A stretch of DNA of 64,000 nucleotides, taken from NCBI RefSeq assembly GCF_017894385.1, contig NZ_CP059560.1, positions 4,410,501 to 4,474,500 on the forward strand. Direction: 5' to 3'. A program made the translations under genes and the position numbers. Of the stretch, positions 1-9,299 are shown piece after piece; positions within the stretch are counted from its first letter, which is position 1; the number at the start of each line of letters is the position of its first letter. This DNA is from Aromatoleum petrolei. Lineage in GTDB: Bacteria > Pseudomonadota > Gammaproteobacteria > Burkholderiales > Rhodocyclaceae. The notes beneath the pieces were generated by a model. That model searched no databases and was not told the DNA's origin. It saw only the letters and a program-made list of their open reading frames with translations.

Positions 1-1
1 C

Positions 2-262
2 CGCTTCATCTTTGCGCCTGTCACGAACTGGAAGGGGCTGACCAGTAATCGTCATGTCCTCCTCGCGATCACCGCCTGCATTCCGCTGCAGATTGCCTAC
101 ACGCACGCGGACTTCATGCACGGCATTTTCAATTCGACTGCGCTCACGCCGATGGAATGGAGCAAGGTGGTGGCAGCCGGCCTGCTCGTGTTTGTCGTGG
201 CGGAGCTCGAGAAATTCTTCATTCGCCGCAGCGGCCTTGCTGCACGCCTGAGCCATGCATGA
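2..262 (+). CDS. Cation-transporting P-type ATPase, C-terminal end (partial)
   Basis: The open frame enters from the left edge and stops at 260-262, giving the last 86 residues of a protein whose catalytic part lies outside the window. The stretch resembles the C-terminal membrane domain of MgtA/PMA-type cation P-type ATPases: two hydrophobic helices separated by a short loop, then a segment ending VFVVAELEKFFIRR, typical of the last helix of that family. No phosphorylation or nucleotide-binding motif can be seen because the gene is cut. The cation cannot be assigned. The stop codon overlaps the first possible start of the universal stress protein downstream, so the two genes are probably cotranscribed. 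Confidence 0.7.
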   Translation, partial: RFIFAPVTNWKGLTSNRHVLLAITACIPLQIAYTHADFMHGIFNSTALTPMEWSKVVAAGLLVFVVAELEKFFIRRSGLAARLSHA

Positions 263-290
263 ATGGGCATCCGCCCGAGGAGAAGTGACC

Positions 291-1184
291 GTGACGGACA
301 TCAGCAAGATTCATCCCCCCGATTCCCCTCCCGGTCGCCTGCTCCTGGCGACCGATCTCGGTGTGCGCTGTGACCGCGCACTGGACCGCTCGGCGCAACT
401 CGCCCGCGAGTGGCATGCGGAGATCGTCGCCCTGAACGTCGTCGATCCGTCGGTTTACCCGGACCGGACGCTTGCCTGGATCGGTGGAGCGACGGACGAC
501 GAGTTGATGAATGTGGCGCATCGGCAGCTTGCCCGCGACCTTTCGGGCACGGGGATGCCGGCGAGGGTTCGGATCGTGCGGGGACGGGACCCCGAGACGG
601 CAATCCGCGAAACGGCCTGCGCCGTCGAGGCAGACCTGGTGGTCACCGGAATCGCACGTCAGGAAACCCTGGGACAGCTCCTGTTGGGCTCGACCAACGA
701 GCGCCTGGCCCGCTGCCTGCGACAACCCTTGCTGGTCGTGCACGCTCGGACGCACGGGCCCTACAGACGGATTGTGGTGGCCACCGATTTTTCCGCCGCA
801 TCCCGCCAGGCCTTGCTCACGGCGATTGCGTTCTTCCCAGGCCGCGACGTGACGCTTTATCATGCTTACACCCCACCGATGTCCGGTTTCAGCACCAATC
901 CGGCGAGCGTGGGAGCTGCCTTGCGGACGGCGTATGCACAATGCGCGGCCTTCATCGAAGGGACGCCGCTTCCGACAGGCATCGACCTCCATGCCGTGGT
1001 CGAATGCGGTACCTTGGTGTCGACACTCGGATGTTACGTGCGCAAGAACCGGGTCGATCTCGTCGTGATCGGCCGCAACCGGCGCGACGGAATCATGAAC
1101 TTCATCCTTGGCAATACCGCGGAACGGCTGCTGGAGGGGCTCTCGTGTGACATGCTGATCGCACAAACGGCGCGCGCTCCCTGA
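291..1184 (+). CDS. Universal stress protein with two UspA domains
   Basis: About 297 residues forming two tandem UspA domains. The first runs from LLLATDLGVRCDRAL to the ATP-binding-loop-like LLLGSTNERLARCL; the second starts at RRIVVATDFSAASRQAL and ends with NFILGNTAERLL. Tandem Usp proteins of this size bind nucleotides and support survival under stress. The frame is open from an ATG at 255 that overlaps the preceding stop, but GTG 291 lies about 7 bases after GAGGAG (278-283) and is the better start; GTG 285 is also possible. It sits between a cation ATPase and the Mrp antiporter, suggesting an ion or pH stress setting. The exact trigger is not visible. Confidence 0.85.
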   Translation: MTDISKIHPPDSPPGRLLLATDLGVRCDRALDRSAQLAREWHAEIVALNVVDPSVYPDRTLAWIGGATDDELMNVAHRQLARDLSGTGMPARVRIVRGRDPETAIRETACAVEADLVVTGIARQETLGQLLLGSTNERLARCLRQPLLVVHARTHGPYRRIVVATDFSAASRQALLTAIAFFPGRDVTLYHAYTPPMSGFSTNPASVGAALRTAYAQCAAFIEGTPLPTGIDLHAVVECGTLVSTLGCYVRKNRVDLVVIGRNRRDGIMNFILGNTAERLLEGLSCDMLIAQTARAP

Positions 1185-1211
1185 ACCTTTTTTGCCCGAC
1201 AGCCATACTTG

Positions 1212-4115
1212 ATGCTGCTTGCTTCACTGATCCTCGTTCCGTTCGCCGGCAGTCTGTTGGCGGCACTCATGCCCGAAAACGCCCGCAACCGCGAGGCGTG
1301 GTTGGCGTTCGTCATCACGGCCTGCGGGCTGCTCGTCGCCGGTCTCCTTTACCCTGCCGTTTCTTCCGGCGAGGTGTTGCGCGAGGAGTTCGCCTGGCTA
1401 CCCTCGCATGGTCTCGAACTCGTGCTGCGCGTGGACGGCCTGGCATGGGTCTTCACCATGCTGGTCCTCGTCATCGGTCTGATGGTGGTGCTGTACGCAC
1501 GTTATTACATGTCGCCGAAGGACCCGGTGCCGCGTTTCTTCTCCTTCCTGCTCGCCTTCATGGGGTCGATGCTGGGCGTGGTCCTGTCCGGCAACCTGGT
1601 ACAACTGGTGGTGTTCTGGGAACTCACCAGCCTGACTTCCTTCCTGCTGATCGGATACTGGCATCACCGTGCCGACGCCAGACGCGGTGCGCGAATGGCA
1701 TTCACGGTGACGGCCACGGGGGGGCTGTGCCTGCTTGCCGGCGTGCTCGTGTTGGGCCACATCGTCGGCAGCTACGATCTCGATGAAGTGCTGAATTCGG
1801 GGGAGCGCATCCGGGGGCACGAGTTGTACCGGGTGGCGCTGGTGCTGGTCGCGCTGGGGGCGCTGACCAAGAGCGCCCAGTTCCCGTTCCATTTCTGGCT
1901 GCCGCATGCGATGGCCGCCCCGACGCCCGTATCCTCGTATCTCCATTCCGCGACCATGGTGAAGGCCGGCGTCTTCCTGCTCGTGCGGTTGTGGCCGGCG
2001 CTGGCCGGAACGCCGGAATGGAACTGGATCATCGGCGGCGCCGGAGTATGCACGCTGCTGATCGGGGCCTTCATCGCGATCTTCCAGCACGATCTCAAGG
2101 GCCTGCTGGCCTATTCGACGATCAGCCACCTCGGGCTGATTACCGTCCTGATCGGCATCGGCACGCCGCTGGCGATCGTCGCGGCGATCTTCCACATCCT
2201 CAATCATGCGACCTTCAAGGCTTCGTTGTTCATGACCGCCGGCATCATCGACCACGAAACCGGCACCCGTGATCTGCGCGTCCTGCGCGGATTGCGTCGC
2301 CAGCTGCCGGTGACCGCGGTGCTCGCCATCGTCTCCAGTGCCGCCATGGCGGGCGTGCCCCTTCTCAACGGCTTCCTGTCGAAAGAGATGTTCTTCGCGG
2401 AGACCGCGCTGGTGGGCGGGGACGAAAACTGGTGGATGTCCGTCGCCGCCGTGGCAATGGGCATGTTCAGCGTCGCGTACTCGCTGCGTTTCATCTCGAT
2501 TTTCTTCGGCACGGCTGCGACCCCATTCCCGCGCGAGCCCCACGAGCCGCCACGCTGGATGCGGTTTCCGGTGGAGCTGCTGGTGGTCGTATGCCTCGTG
2601 GTCGGCGTCATCCCGAGCGTGAGCATCGGTCCGATCCTTGACTTGGCCGTGACGGCGACGCTGGGTTCGAGCGCGCCTGACTACGACCTCGCGCCCTGGC
2701 ATGGCTTCAACCTCGCACTGCTGATGAGTGCGATTGCGCTCAGCGGGGGAATATCGCTGTACGTCGTTCTGCGCCGTCACTTCAACCTGCGCCAGCGGGA
2801 GCACGTTCCGCTCATCCATCGTTTGAGCGGAGCGCAGGCTTACGAAACGTTCATGGTGCTCCTGACGCGCTCGGCTCAATGGCTGCTGCAGCATCTAGGC
2901 ACCACGCGCCTGCAGCCCCAGCTGTTGATGATGATGCTGGCGCTGCTGATCGTTCCGCTGTTGCTGGTCGGCACGCCGCAGGGCTGGACCGAGATTCCGC
3001 TGCGCGATCCCGATCCGCTCTTCGCTGGCATCTGGGTCATCGGTTGTGCCTGCGCCGTGGCGGGAGCGTGGATGGCGAAGTACCACCGCCTGGCCGCCCT
3101 CATCCTCATCGGCGGAACGGGCATCGTCACCGCGGCAACATTCCTGTGGCTCTCGGCACCTGACTTGGCGCTCACGCAATTGATGGTGGAAACCGTCACG
3201 ACGGTGCTGATCCTGCTCGGCCTGCGCTGGTTGCCGCCGCGCATCGAGCCCAAGGTGCTCCATCTCGCGATTCCGCGCAGTGTGTGGCTGCGGCGCTCGC
3301 GCGACATGATGGTTGCGGTTGCAGGCGGCCTTGCAATGGCGCTGCTGACCTACGCGGTGCTGGTGCATCCTGCGCCGGCGACAATCGCGGATTTCTTCCT
3401 CCTGCGCGCCTTGAGCGAAGGTGGCGGCAGCAACGTCGTGAACGTGCTGTTGGTCGATTTCCGCAGCTTCGACACGCTGGGCGAAGTGACCGTGCTGTCG
3501 GTCGTCGCACTCACGGTGTACGCGCTGCTGCGGCGCTTCCGTCCCGCTGCTGACAGCACGAACGTCCCCGCACAGCAAAAGAATGCGGCCGATGCCGCAA
3601 GCACGCAAAGTCCGACCGAACAGGCAAACCGCGGCTACCTGCTCGTGGCTGGCATCTACCTGCGCATGCTGTTGCCCTTCATTGGAGCCGTCGCGGCGTA
3701 TTTCTTCATGCGCGGACACAACCAGCCGGGTGGCGGCTTCGTTGCAGGTCTGATCTTCGCGGTGGCGATCTTGGTGCAATACATGCTGGCCGGTGCAATT
3801 TGGGTCGAGAATCGCATTCAGCTGCGGCCGCACAGATGGCTCGGGTTCGGGTTGCTGCTGGCATGCGCGACCGGCCTGGGGGCATGGGCATTCGGACACC
3901 CCTTCCTGACAACCCATACGGCGCACGTCAACTGGCCGCTGCTGGGCGAACTCCATCTGCCGAGCGCCTTCGTGTTCGATTTTGGCGTGTTTGCGGTCGT
4001 CGTGGGTACGACGATGCTGATGCTGGTTGCGCTCGCGCATCAGTCCCTGCGCGCTCGTCGGAATCCCGGCGACGGGATGCAGGACATCGTCACGGCCGGC
4101 CGGAGGAACGTCTGA
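1212..4115 (+). CDS. mrpA: Mrp-type Na+/H+ antiporter, fused subunits A and B
   Basis: A 967-residue polytopic membrane protein. The N-terminal two thirds is the NuoL/MrpA proton-translocating module, with the conserved segment ELTSLTSFLLIGYWHH near residue 140 and the TKSAQFPFHFWLPHAMAAPTPVSS region near residues 220-245. It is followed by a DUF4040-like segment and, after a linker near residue 800, an MrpB (MnhB) domain containing FMRGHNQPGGGFVAGLI. Fusion of B to A is the hallmark of group 2 Mrp systems (PhaAB in rhizobia), so no separate mrpB is expected and none is present. With subunits C-G downstream it forms one large membrane complex exchanging Na+ (or K+) for protons. Its stop overlaps the mrpC start by one base. 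Confidence 0.95.
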   Translation: MLLASLILVPFAGSLLAALMPENARNREAWLAFVITACGLLVAGLLYPAVSSGEVLREEFAWLPSHGLELVLRVDGLAWVFTMLVLVIGLMVVLYARYYMSPKDPVPRFFSFLLAFMGSMLGVVLSGNLVQLVVFWELTSLTSFLLIGYWHHRADARRGARMAFTVTATGGLCLLAGVLVLGHIVGSYDLDEVLNSGERIRGHELYRVALVLVALGALTKSAQFPFHFWLPHAMAAPTPVSSYLHSATMVKAGVFLLVRLWPALAGTPEWNWIIGGAGVCTLLIGAFIAIFQHDLKGLLAYSTISHLGLITVLIGIGTPLAIVAAIFHILNHATFKASLFMTAGIIDHETGTRDLRVLRGLRRQLPVTAVLAIVSSAAMAGVPLLNGFLSKEMFFAETALVGGDENWWMSVAAVAMGMFSVAYSLRFISIFFGTAATPFPREPHEPPRWMRFPVELLVVVCLVVGVIPSVSIGPILDLAVTATLGSSAPDYDLAPWHGFNLALLMSAIALSGGISLYVVLRRHFNLRQREHVPLIHRLSGAQAYETFMVLLTRSAQWLLQHLGTTRLQPQLLMMMLALLIVPLLLVGTPQGWTEIPLRDPDPLFAGIWVIGCACAVAGAWMAKYHRLAALILIGGTGIVTAATFLWLSAPDLALTQLMVETVTTVLILLGLRWLPPRIEPKVLHLAIPRSVWLRRSRDMMVAVAGGLAMALLTYAVLVHPAPATIADFFLLRALSEGGGSNVVNVLLVDFRSFDTLGEVTVLSVVALTVYALLRRFRPAADSTNVPAQQKNAADAASTQSPTEQANRGYLLVAGIYLRMLLPFIGAVAAYFFMRGHNQPGGGFVAGLIFAVAILVQYMLAGAIWVENRIQLRPHRWLGFGLLLACATGLGAWAFGHPFLTTHTAHVNWPLLGELHLPSAFVFDFGVFAVVVGTTMLMLVALAHQSLRARRNPGDGMQDIVTAGRRNV

Positions 4116-4456
4116 TGGAGATCGTGTTCGCCATCGCCGTCGGGGTGACTTTCGGTTCCGGTATCTGGCTGATCCTGCGGCCACGGACGTTCCAGCTGAT
4201 CACCGGGCTGCTGCTGATGTCCTACGCGGTCAACCTGTTCATTTTCGGCATGGGGCGCCTGTGGGTAGACCGTCCGCCGATCACCCCCCAGACACCGGTC
4301 GATCCGTCGCAGTTTGCCGATCCGCTGCCGCAGGGCCTCGTGCTGACGGCCATCGTGATCGGCTTTGCGACGACCGCGCTGTATCTGGTGATGATGATTG
4401 GAGCGCGCGGCCTGACAGGCAGTGACCACGTCGATGGCGAGGAGCCCCGCGAATGA
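4115..4456 (+). CDS. mrpC: Mrp antiporter subunit C
   Basis: A 113-residue protein with three membrane helices, homologous to NuoK; MSYAVNLFIFGMGRLW is typical of MrpC. The ATG at 4115 shares one base with the mrpAB stop, and GGAGG (4102-4106) precedes it. The gene ends in an ATGA overlap with mrpD, showing translational coupling. In the complex it belongs to the membrane part together with the NuoL/N-like A and D subunits. Confidence 0.93.
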   Translation: MEIVFAIAVGVTFGSGIWLILRPRTFQLITGLLLMSYAVNLFIFGMGRLWVDRPPITPQTPVDPSQFADPLPQGLVLTAIVIGFATTALYLVMMIGARGLTGSDHVDGEEPRE

Positions 4457-6087
4457 GTGCGCTCCCCTGGCAGGAACATCTGATCGTGCTGCCCGTCCTG
4501 CTGCCGCTTGTCGCTGGCGCGGCGCTGATTCCGGTGAATCAGAAGCACCACAATATCAAACTCGGCCTCGCCGCAGCCGTCAACGTCCTCCTGTTGATTC
4601 TGGCCGTGACGCTGATGGCGCTGGTCGACGGCGGTCATTGGCCGAAGGCGATCGGCGTGTATCTCGCCGCAAACTGGGCCGCCCCCTTCGGGATTGCGCT
4701 GATGGTCGACCGCCTTGCCGCCCTGATGCTGGTGCTGACCGCGACCATTGCCCTGGCCGTACTGGTCTTTTCCGCACGCCGCTGGGATCGCGTCGGCGTG
4801 CACTTCCATTCGCTGTTTCTCTTCCTGCTGATGGGATTGAACGGCGCGTTTCTGACGAACGACCTGTTCAACCTGTTCGTCTTCTTCGAGGTCATGCTGG
4901 CCGCCTCGTACGGCTTGCTGCTGCACGGCTACAATCTGAACCGGATTCGAGCCGGCATGCAGTACATCGCCGTCAACCTGATCGCATCGCTGTTGTTCCT
5001 GATCGGTGTGGCATTGATCTACGCGGCTTCCGGCACGCTCAACATCCCCGACCTGGCAAAGCGCGTTTCCATGCTGAGGCCGGAGGATGCCTATCTGTTG
5101 CAGATCGGAGCGAGCGTGCTGGCGCTGGCCTTCCTCACCAAGGCGGCGATGTGGCCCCTCGGTTTCTGGTTGCCAGGCACCTATTCCTCGGCATGTCCCC
5201 CCGTTGCGGCGATGCTGGTGGTGATGACGAAGGTTGGCGTCTACGCGGTGCTGCGGGTATGGCTGGCGGTGTTCGGCGATGCGGCCGGCCCCCTCGCGGG
5301 TTTCGGTTTTGCAGCACTGACCGCGGGCGGAATGGCGACGATCGTGTTCGGTGCCATCGGCTTGCTCTCGAGTCAGGAAGGCGCACGCATGGCGGGATAC
5401 GGCGCGGTCGTGTCCTCGGGCACGCTGCTGGCCGTGATCGGACTATCCGGCGGCTCCGTGCTCGCGGCAGGCTTGTACTATCTTGTCAGTGCGACGCTGG
5501 CCATGTCCGCCTTCATGCTGCTGCTCGAACTCACCGAGCGCATCCGTCCGCCGGGCGCATCGCTCCTCGCCGTGACGATGGAGGCGTTCGCGATCGACGA
5601 CAAACCGGAGGACCCGGTGGGTGTCGTGATTCCGGGGGCGCTCGCGTTCCTCGGTCTGAGCTTCGTAACGTGCGCGCTGGTTATCAGCGGCATGCCGCCG
5701 CTCTCGGGCTTCATCGCCAAGTTCAGCCTGATTCACGCCTTGCTCGAAACTCCGGCGCCCGGACGGCCGGGCGTGACGCCCACGGTCTGGGTGTTGATCG
5801 CACTGCTCATCATTGCGGGCCTGGCGTCGATCATCGCGTTGATGCGACTGGGCGTGCGCACGTTCTGGGCTTCGGGCGCAAGCACACCACCCAGTCTGCT
5901 CGCGTCGGAGGCTGCGCCGGTGACGGCTTTGGTCGTGCTGTGCGCCGTGCTCACGGTGCTGGCCGGGAACGTGTTCGAATATATGGAACGAACCGCAGAC
6001 GGACTGAAGCGTGTCGATGACTACGGCGAACGGGTGCTTGGACATTCGCCGGTCGTTCGTGTGCCGATTCCCGAGGGGGCACGATGA
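4453..6087 (+). CDS. mrpD: Mrp antiporter subunit D
   Basis: A 544-residue polytopic protein of the NuoN/MrpD family. The proton-antiporter core includes NDLFNLFVFFEVMLAASYGLL near residues 136-156 and LAFLTKAAMWPLGFWLPGTY near 223-242, where a conserved lysine follows the FLT segment. It overlaps mrpC by four bases and mrpE by four bases. Together with MrpA it supplies the ion path of the complex. Confidence 0.95.
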   Translation: MSALPWQEHLIVLPVLLPLVAGAALIPVNQKHHNIKLGLAAAVNVLLLILAVTLMALVDGGHWPKAIGVYLAANWAAPFGIALMVDRLAALMLVLTATIALAVLVFSARRWDRVGVHFHSLFLFLLMGLNGAFLTNDLFNLFVFFEVMLAASYGLLLHGYNLNRIRAGMQYIAVNLIASLLFLIGVALIYAASGTLNIPDLAKRVSMLRPEDAYLLQIGASVLALAFLTKAAMWPLGFWLPGTYSSACPPVAAMLVVMTKVGVYAVLRVWLAVFGDAAGPLAGFGFAALTAGGMATIVFGAIGLLSSQEGARMAGYGAVVSSGTLLAVIGLSGGSVLAAGLYYLVSATLAMSAFMLLLELTERIRPPGASLLAVTMEAFAIDDKPEDPVGVVIPGALAFLGLSFVTCALVISGMPPLSGFIAKFSLIHALLETPAPGRPGVTPTVWVLIALLIIAGLASIIALMRLGVRTFWASGASTPPSLLASEAAPVTALVVLCAVLTVLAGNVFEYMERTADGLKRVDDYGERVLGHSPVVRVPIPEGAR

Positions 6088-6608
6088 GACGCTGGATTCC
6101 GTCGCCGATGCTGTCGATCAGCCTTTTGCTGACGTGGCTGATGCTGAATCAGAGCCTGGAGGCGGCACACTGGCTGCTGGGCGGCATCCTCGCAATCGTC
6201 GGCCCCATTCTGGCGCGCCCCCTGCAACCGCACGGCTACGCGCATATCGCGCGACCGCTGGCCCTGCTACGGCTGTTGGGAATGTCAGGCATCGAGATCG
6301 TGCGCTCATGCTTCAACGTCGGCGGGATCATCCTGTTCCGAAGGTCGGAAGGTGTGAATTCCCAATTCATCCGTGTGCCGCTTGAACTGCGCAGCCCGCA
6401 CGGGCTGGCGCTGCTGTCCTGCCTGATCAATACCACTCCGGGCACGGTATGGGTCGATCTGCTGCCGGATCGTCATGAATTGCTGTTGCACGTGTTTGAT
6501 CTGCACGACGAGCGTTGGTGGATCGAGACCATCAAGACGCGTTACGAGCGGCCCATCATCGAATTGTTCGAAGCACCGCGCCGCACCGGACAAGGAGAAA
6601 GTACGTGA
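6084..6608 (+). CDS. mrpE: Mrp antiporter subunit E
   Basis: A 174-residue MrpE/MnhE family protein: two N-terminal hydrophobic helices, then a cytoplasmic domain containing SLLSCLINTTPGTVWVDLLPD-like family sequence (LINTTPGTVWVDL is seen). Length is normal for the family. It lies between D and F with overlaps on both sides. MrpE is needed for assembly and activity of the complex. Confidence 0.93.
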   Translation: MRRWIPSPMLSISLLLTWLMLNQSLEAAHWLLGGILAIVGPILARPLQPHGYAHIARPLALLRLLGMSGIEIVRSCFNVGGIILFRRSEGVNSQFIRVPLELRSPHGLALLSCLINTTPGTVWVDLLPDRHELLLHVFDLHDERWWIETIKTRYERPIIELFEAPRRTGQGEST

Positions 6609-6889
6609 CTCCCGGCACCCTGGTGTTCCTGGCGATCGGTTTCGCACTCGTCTGTGTCGTGCTGGCCATGATGCTGTGCACCGTGCGCCTGCTGATCGGC
6701 CCGTCTGCGCAAGACCGCGTGCTCGCGCTCGATACCTTGTGGATGTGCACGATGCTGCTCGCCTTGATGCTCGGCATCCGATACGGCAGCCAAGTCTATT
6801 TTGAGGCCGCCCTGATAATTGCGCTCCTCGGCTTTGTCTCGACGATCGCATTAGCCAAGTTCCTCATGCGCGGCGAGGTGATCGAATGA
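6605..6889 (+). CDS. mrpF: Mrp antiporter subunit F
   Basis: A 94-residue protein with three membrane helices and the MrpF signature VRLLIGPSAQDRVLALDTL. The start is GTG 6605, overlapping the mrpE stop (GTGA) and placed 5 bases after AAGGAGAAA (6593-6600). The frame is open further upstream, but that extension only shadows mrpE. It ends in an ATGA overlap with mrpG. Confidence 0.92.
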   Translation: MTPGTLVFLAIGFALVCVVLAMMLCTVRLLIGPSAQDRVLALDTLWMCTMLLALMLGIRYGSQVYFEAALIIALLGFVSTIALAKFLMRGEVIE

Positions 6890-7284
6890 ATGGCGCCGGA
6901 TTGCCCTGGTGGGCCGCAGTGACCGTCACTTTCCTGCTCGTGCTGGGCGGCCTCATCACGCTCATCGGCACCTTGGGCCTGTTGCGGCTCAAGACCTTCT
7001 ATCAGCGCATTCATGGTCCCGCGATCACGATCACGCTTGGTGCCGGCTGCATCCTGCTCGCGTCCATGGTGTATTTCACCGTCACACAGGCGCGTCCGGT
7101 TATCCACGAACTCTTGATCACGGCGTTCGTCCTCATGACCGCACCGGTGGTCGCGATGCTCATCATGCGCGCCGCGGTCTATCGTGATCCGCAAAGCGGC
7201 GCCGCGCCCGTGGTGCAACTTGATGCCGAAGCGCCCAGCCGCGCTCGGGATGTGGGAGGGCGGCCGACTGAAGGTCGCTCATGA
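6886..7284 (+). CDS. mrpG: Mrp antiporter subunit G, last gene of the operon
   Basis: A 132-residue MrpG/MnhG protein: three helices and the conserved GTLGLLRLKTFYQRIHGPA near residues 25-45. The hydrophilic tail after residue 105 is longer than in many homologues and looks disordered. It completes the A+B, C, D, E, F, G set. No clear terminator is visible in the 88 bases before the convergent LysR gene. Confidence 0.93.
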   Translation: MNGAGLPWWAAVTVTFLLVLGGLITLIGTLGLLRLKTFYQRIHGPAITITLGAGCILLASMVYFTVTQARPVIHELLITAFVLMTAPVVAMLIMRAAVYRDPQSGAAPVVQLDAEAPSRARDVGGRPTEGRS

Positions 7285-7372
7285 GCGCAGGGTATGGCGT
7301 CGGTCTCCGGCTTGCCCGGCGACCCCCATGCCTCGGCTTGAACGCGCGAACCCGCGCCTCAAGACGCCGCCG

Positions 7373-8302
7373 TCATTCGGCAGATGTCGTGGCGGGTCTT
7401 TCCGCGTCCCAATAGGGCTCGGGTCCGAAACGTTCGAGCAGGAAATCTATGAACGCACGAACCTTGACCGGCAGGTGCCGGGTCGGGAGGTAAAGGGCGT
7501 AGACGTGGCGCTCGACGGGGATGTATTCGGACAGCGCCGCGCAGAGCCGGCCCGCTTGCAGGTCGCTGCCGATGATGAAGGTTGGCAGCAATGCGAGCCC
7601 GAGCCCGCCGAGTACGGCCTGGGACAGGGCTTCATCATCATTGATGCGCAAGCGCCCGGAAACGGGCACCGCGATCTCGCCGGAAGGCCCGGTGAAGCGC
7701 CATAGCCCCTGCTCGCCGGAGTGCGTGTAGTCGAGACAGTTGTGGCGGGACAAGTCCTGCGGAATGGCCGGCAGGCCGTGTCGCGCAAAATACTCCGGCG
7801 TCGCGCACAGCTTGCGTCGTACCGGCGCGAGTTGGCGTGCGACAAGCGTCGGTGGCAGCTCGTTCGCCACGCGTACCACGATGTCGTAGCCTTCTTCCGC
7901 GAGATCGATGCTGCGGTCGGAGATGGTCATGTCGACATCCAGGTCAGGGTAACGGCCAAGGAAGTCGGCAAGGGCGGGCGCAACGTGCAGCGTCCCGAAG
8001 GCGACCGACGCGGCGACGCGCAAGGTGCCGCGCGGCTGCGCATGCAGACTGTCCGCAAGCTGTTCAGCTTGCGCGATCTCATCGACGATGCGGGTGCAGT
8101 GCTCGGCAAACGCCGCTCCGACCTCGGTGACGCTCAGGTGGCGAGTGCTGCGTTGGAGCAGGCGCACGCCGAGCGAGTGTTCGAGCTTTGCGACGGCCTT
8201 GCTTACTGCCGAACGTGACGTGCCGAGGCGGCGGGCTGCCCCGGAGAAGCTGCCGCAATCCACCACATGCGCGTATGTCACCATCAGGTTCAGGTCTTGC
8301 AT
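7373..8302 (-). CDS. LysR-family transcriptional regulator
   Basis: A 309-residue regulator with an N-terminal winged helix-turn-helix (MVTYAHVVDCGSFSGAARRLGTSRSAVSKAVAKLE is spread over residues 6-40) and a C-terminal periplasmic-binding-protein-like effector domain. It resembles the large group of LysR proteins near DsdC/PecT-like and quinone-stress regulators. The ATG at 8302 is preceded by a G-rich run and fits the family start; the longer open frame adds a proline-rich stretch of 34 residues that looks untranslated. Its target cannot be named: it converges on mrpG and its promoter faces the end of another minus-strand gene, so the usual divergent partner is missing. Confidence 0.85.
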   Translation of the reverse strand: MQDLNLMVTYAHVVDCGSFSGAARRLGTSRSAVSKAVAKLEHSLGVRLLQRSTRHLSVTEVGAAFAEHCTRIVDEIAQAEQLADSLHAQPRGTLRVAASVAFGTLHVAPALADFLGRYPDLDVDMTISDRSIDLAEEGYDIVVRVANELPPTLVARQLAPVRRKLCATPEYFARHGLPAIPQDLSRHNCLDYTHSGEQGLWRFTGPSGEIAVPVSGRLRINDDEALSQAVLGGLGLALLPTFIIGSDLQAGRLCAALSEYIPVERHVYALYLPTRHLPVKVRAFIDFLLERFGPEPYWDAERPATTSAE

Positions 8303-8414
8303 GCCCCCATTGTAACCGTCGACGAAACGGCCATGTCTCGGGTCGGAAGCGCACGGAGTGACAGGGCTGGGGGGCGGCGCGGAACCTGGATCGACTCGAC
8401 TCACGCTTCGTGGA

Positions 8415-9299
8415 TCATGGTGTCGTCAGCGGAGAGTCCTGCCCTTCCCACCAGCCGCTCATCAGGCGTACGGGCAGGTTTTTCGCCTTCACCTTCGCGC
8501 AGCTCTCCCAGGCATCGATGGGAATGCTCAGTCCGGCGAAAATCCCATGTCCTTTGCCGGCACGGATTTCCTCGCCGGCAAGGATGCTTTCGCCTGCCCG
8601 GATCGAGCCATCCGCGAGGATCGCGTCTCCCGCGCGGATTCCCCAGCCGGCTTCCAGATGTCGGCCACAGTGAATCCCGCCACCCGCTTCGATGCCTTGG
8701 GCTGCGTTGATGTCCTGATCGCCGGCAATGTCAAATCCTGCACGCAGGCTCTTCGCGCAGGTGATCGCGCCGTGAACGACGAGATTTCCACCCGCGAATG
8801 CATTGCCCGTGAAGTCGGCCGCATCGTTGCAGTACAGGTCGCGACCCACATGAAGGTTGCCGCGGCAACGCAGCGGGCCGTTGGCGTCCACACCCCAGCC
8901 GACGCGCATGTCGCCTCCGACGAACACACGTCCCTCGGCACGAAGATGTCCCGCGACACGAAGATCGCCCCCGACGTTCATTGCTCGTCCGGCACGTATG
9001 CTCCCTTCGGTCCGGATCGATCCGCCGACGCGCAGCACGTCGCCCACTTCGATGTTGCCATGCACCTCGATCGTGCCTGCATAGACAAGGGCGTCGGCAT
9101 CGATGGTGTCGACGACAAGGACCTTGTTTGTCGGACCGAACTGGTCCATCAGCCAGCAGGCATCGTCGGCGCGGCCATCTGCAACCAGCTCGTCGAGCAG
9201 TTCCTGGTAATTTCCGCCTTCTCCGTAATGGCGAAGAAACCAGCGGAAACCGTCAGCACAGGGGCTCTTTGCGCGAAGGAAATCTCGGGTGAGGTTCAT
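8415..9299 (-). CDS. Hexapeptide-repeat (beta-helix) protein of unknown function
   Basis: A 294-residue protein not matched to a named family. Residues 1-69 form a globular head (CADGFRWFLRHYGEGG; ELLDELVADGRADDACWLMDQFG). Residues 70-249 can be cut into 30 consecutive in-phase hexads of the type x-[IL]-R-[AV]-G-x, for example GIRAGD, AILADG, SIRAGE, SILAGE, EIRAGK. A short tail containing WWEGQ follows. Such a regular hexad suggests a left-handed or bactofilin-like beta-helix. There is no signal peptide, so it is probably cytoplasmic. Neighbours (a LysR gene and a long gene-poor stretch) give no functional hint. Confidence 0.75.
   Translation of the reverse strand: MNLTRDFLRAKSPCADGFRWFLRHYGEGGNYQELLDELVADGRADDACWLMDQFGPTNKVLVVDTIDADALVYAGTIEVHGNIEVGDVLRVGGSIRTEGSIRAGRAMNVGGDLRVAGHLRAEGRVFVGGDMRVGWGVDANGPLRCRGNLHVGRDLYCNDAADFTGNAFAGGNLVVHGAITCAKSLRAGFDIAGDQDINAAQGIEAGGGIHCGRHLEAGWGIRAGDAILADGSIRAGESILAGEEIRAGKGHGIFAGLSIPIDAWESCAKVKAKNLPVRLMSGWWEGQDSPLTTP

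Noticed and set aside
219..1166. Long open frame on the minus strand opposite the universal stress protein
   Set aside because: Codon composition is His/Arg/Gln-rich with no domain; the opposite strand encodes a clear two-domain Usp. Many similar antisense frames exist throughout because of high GC content.
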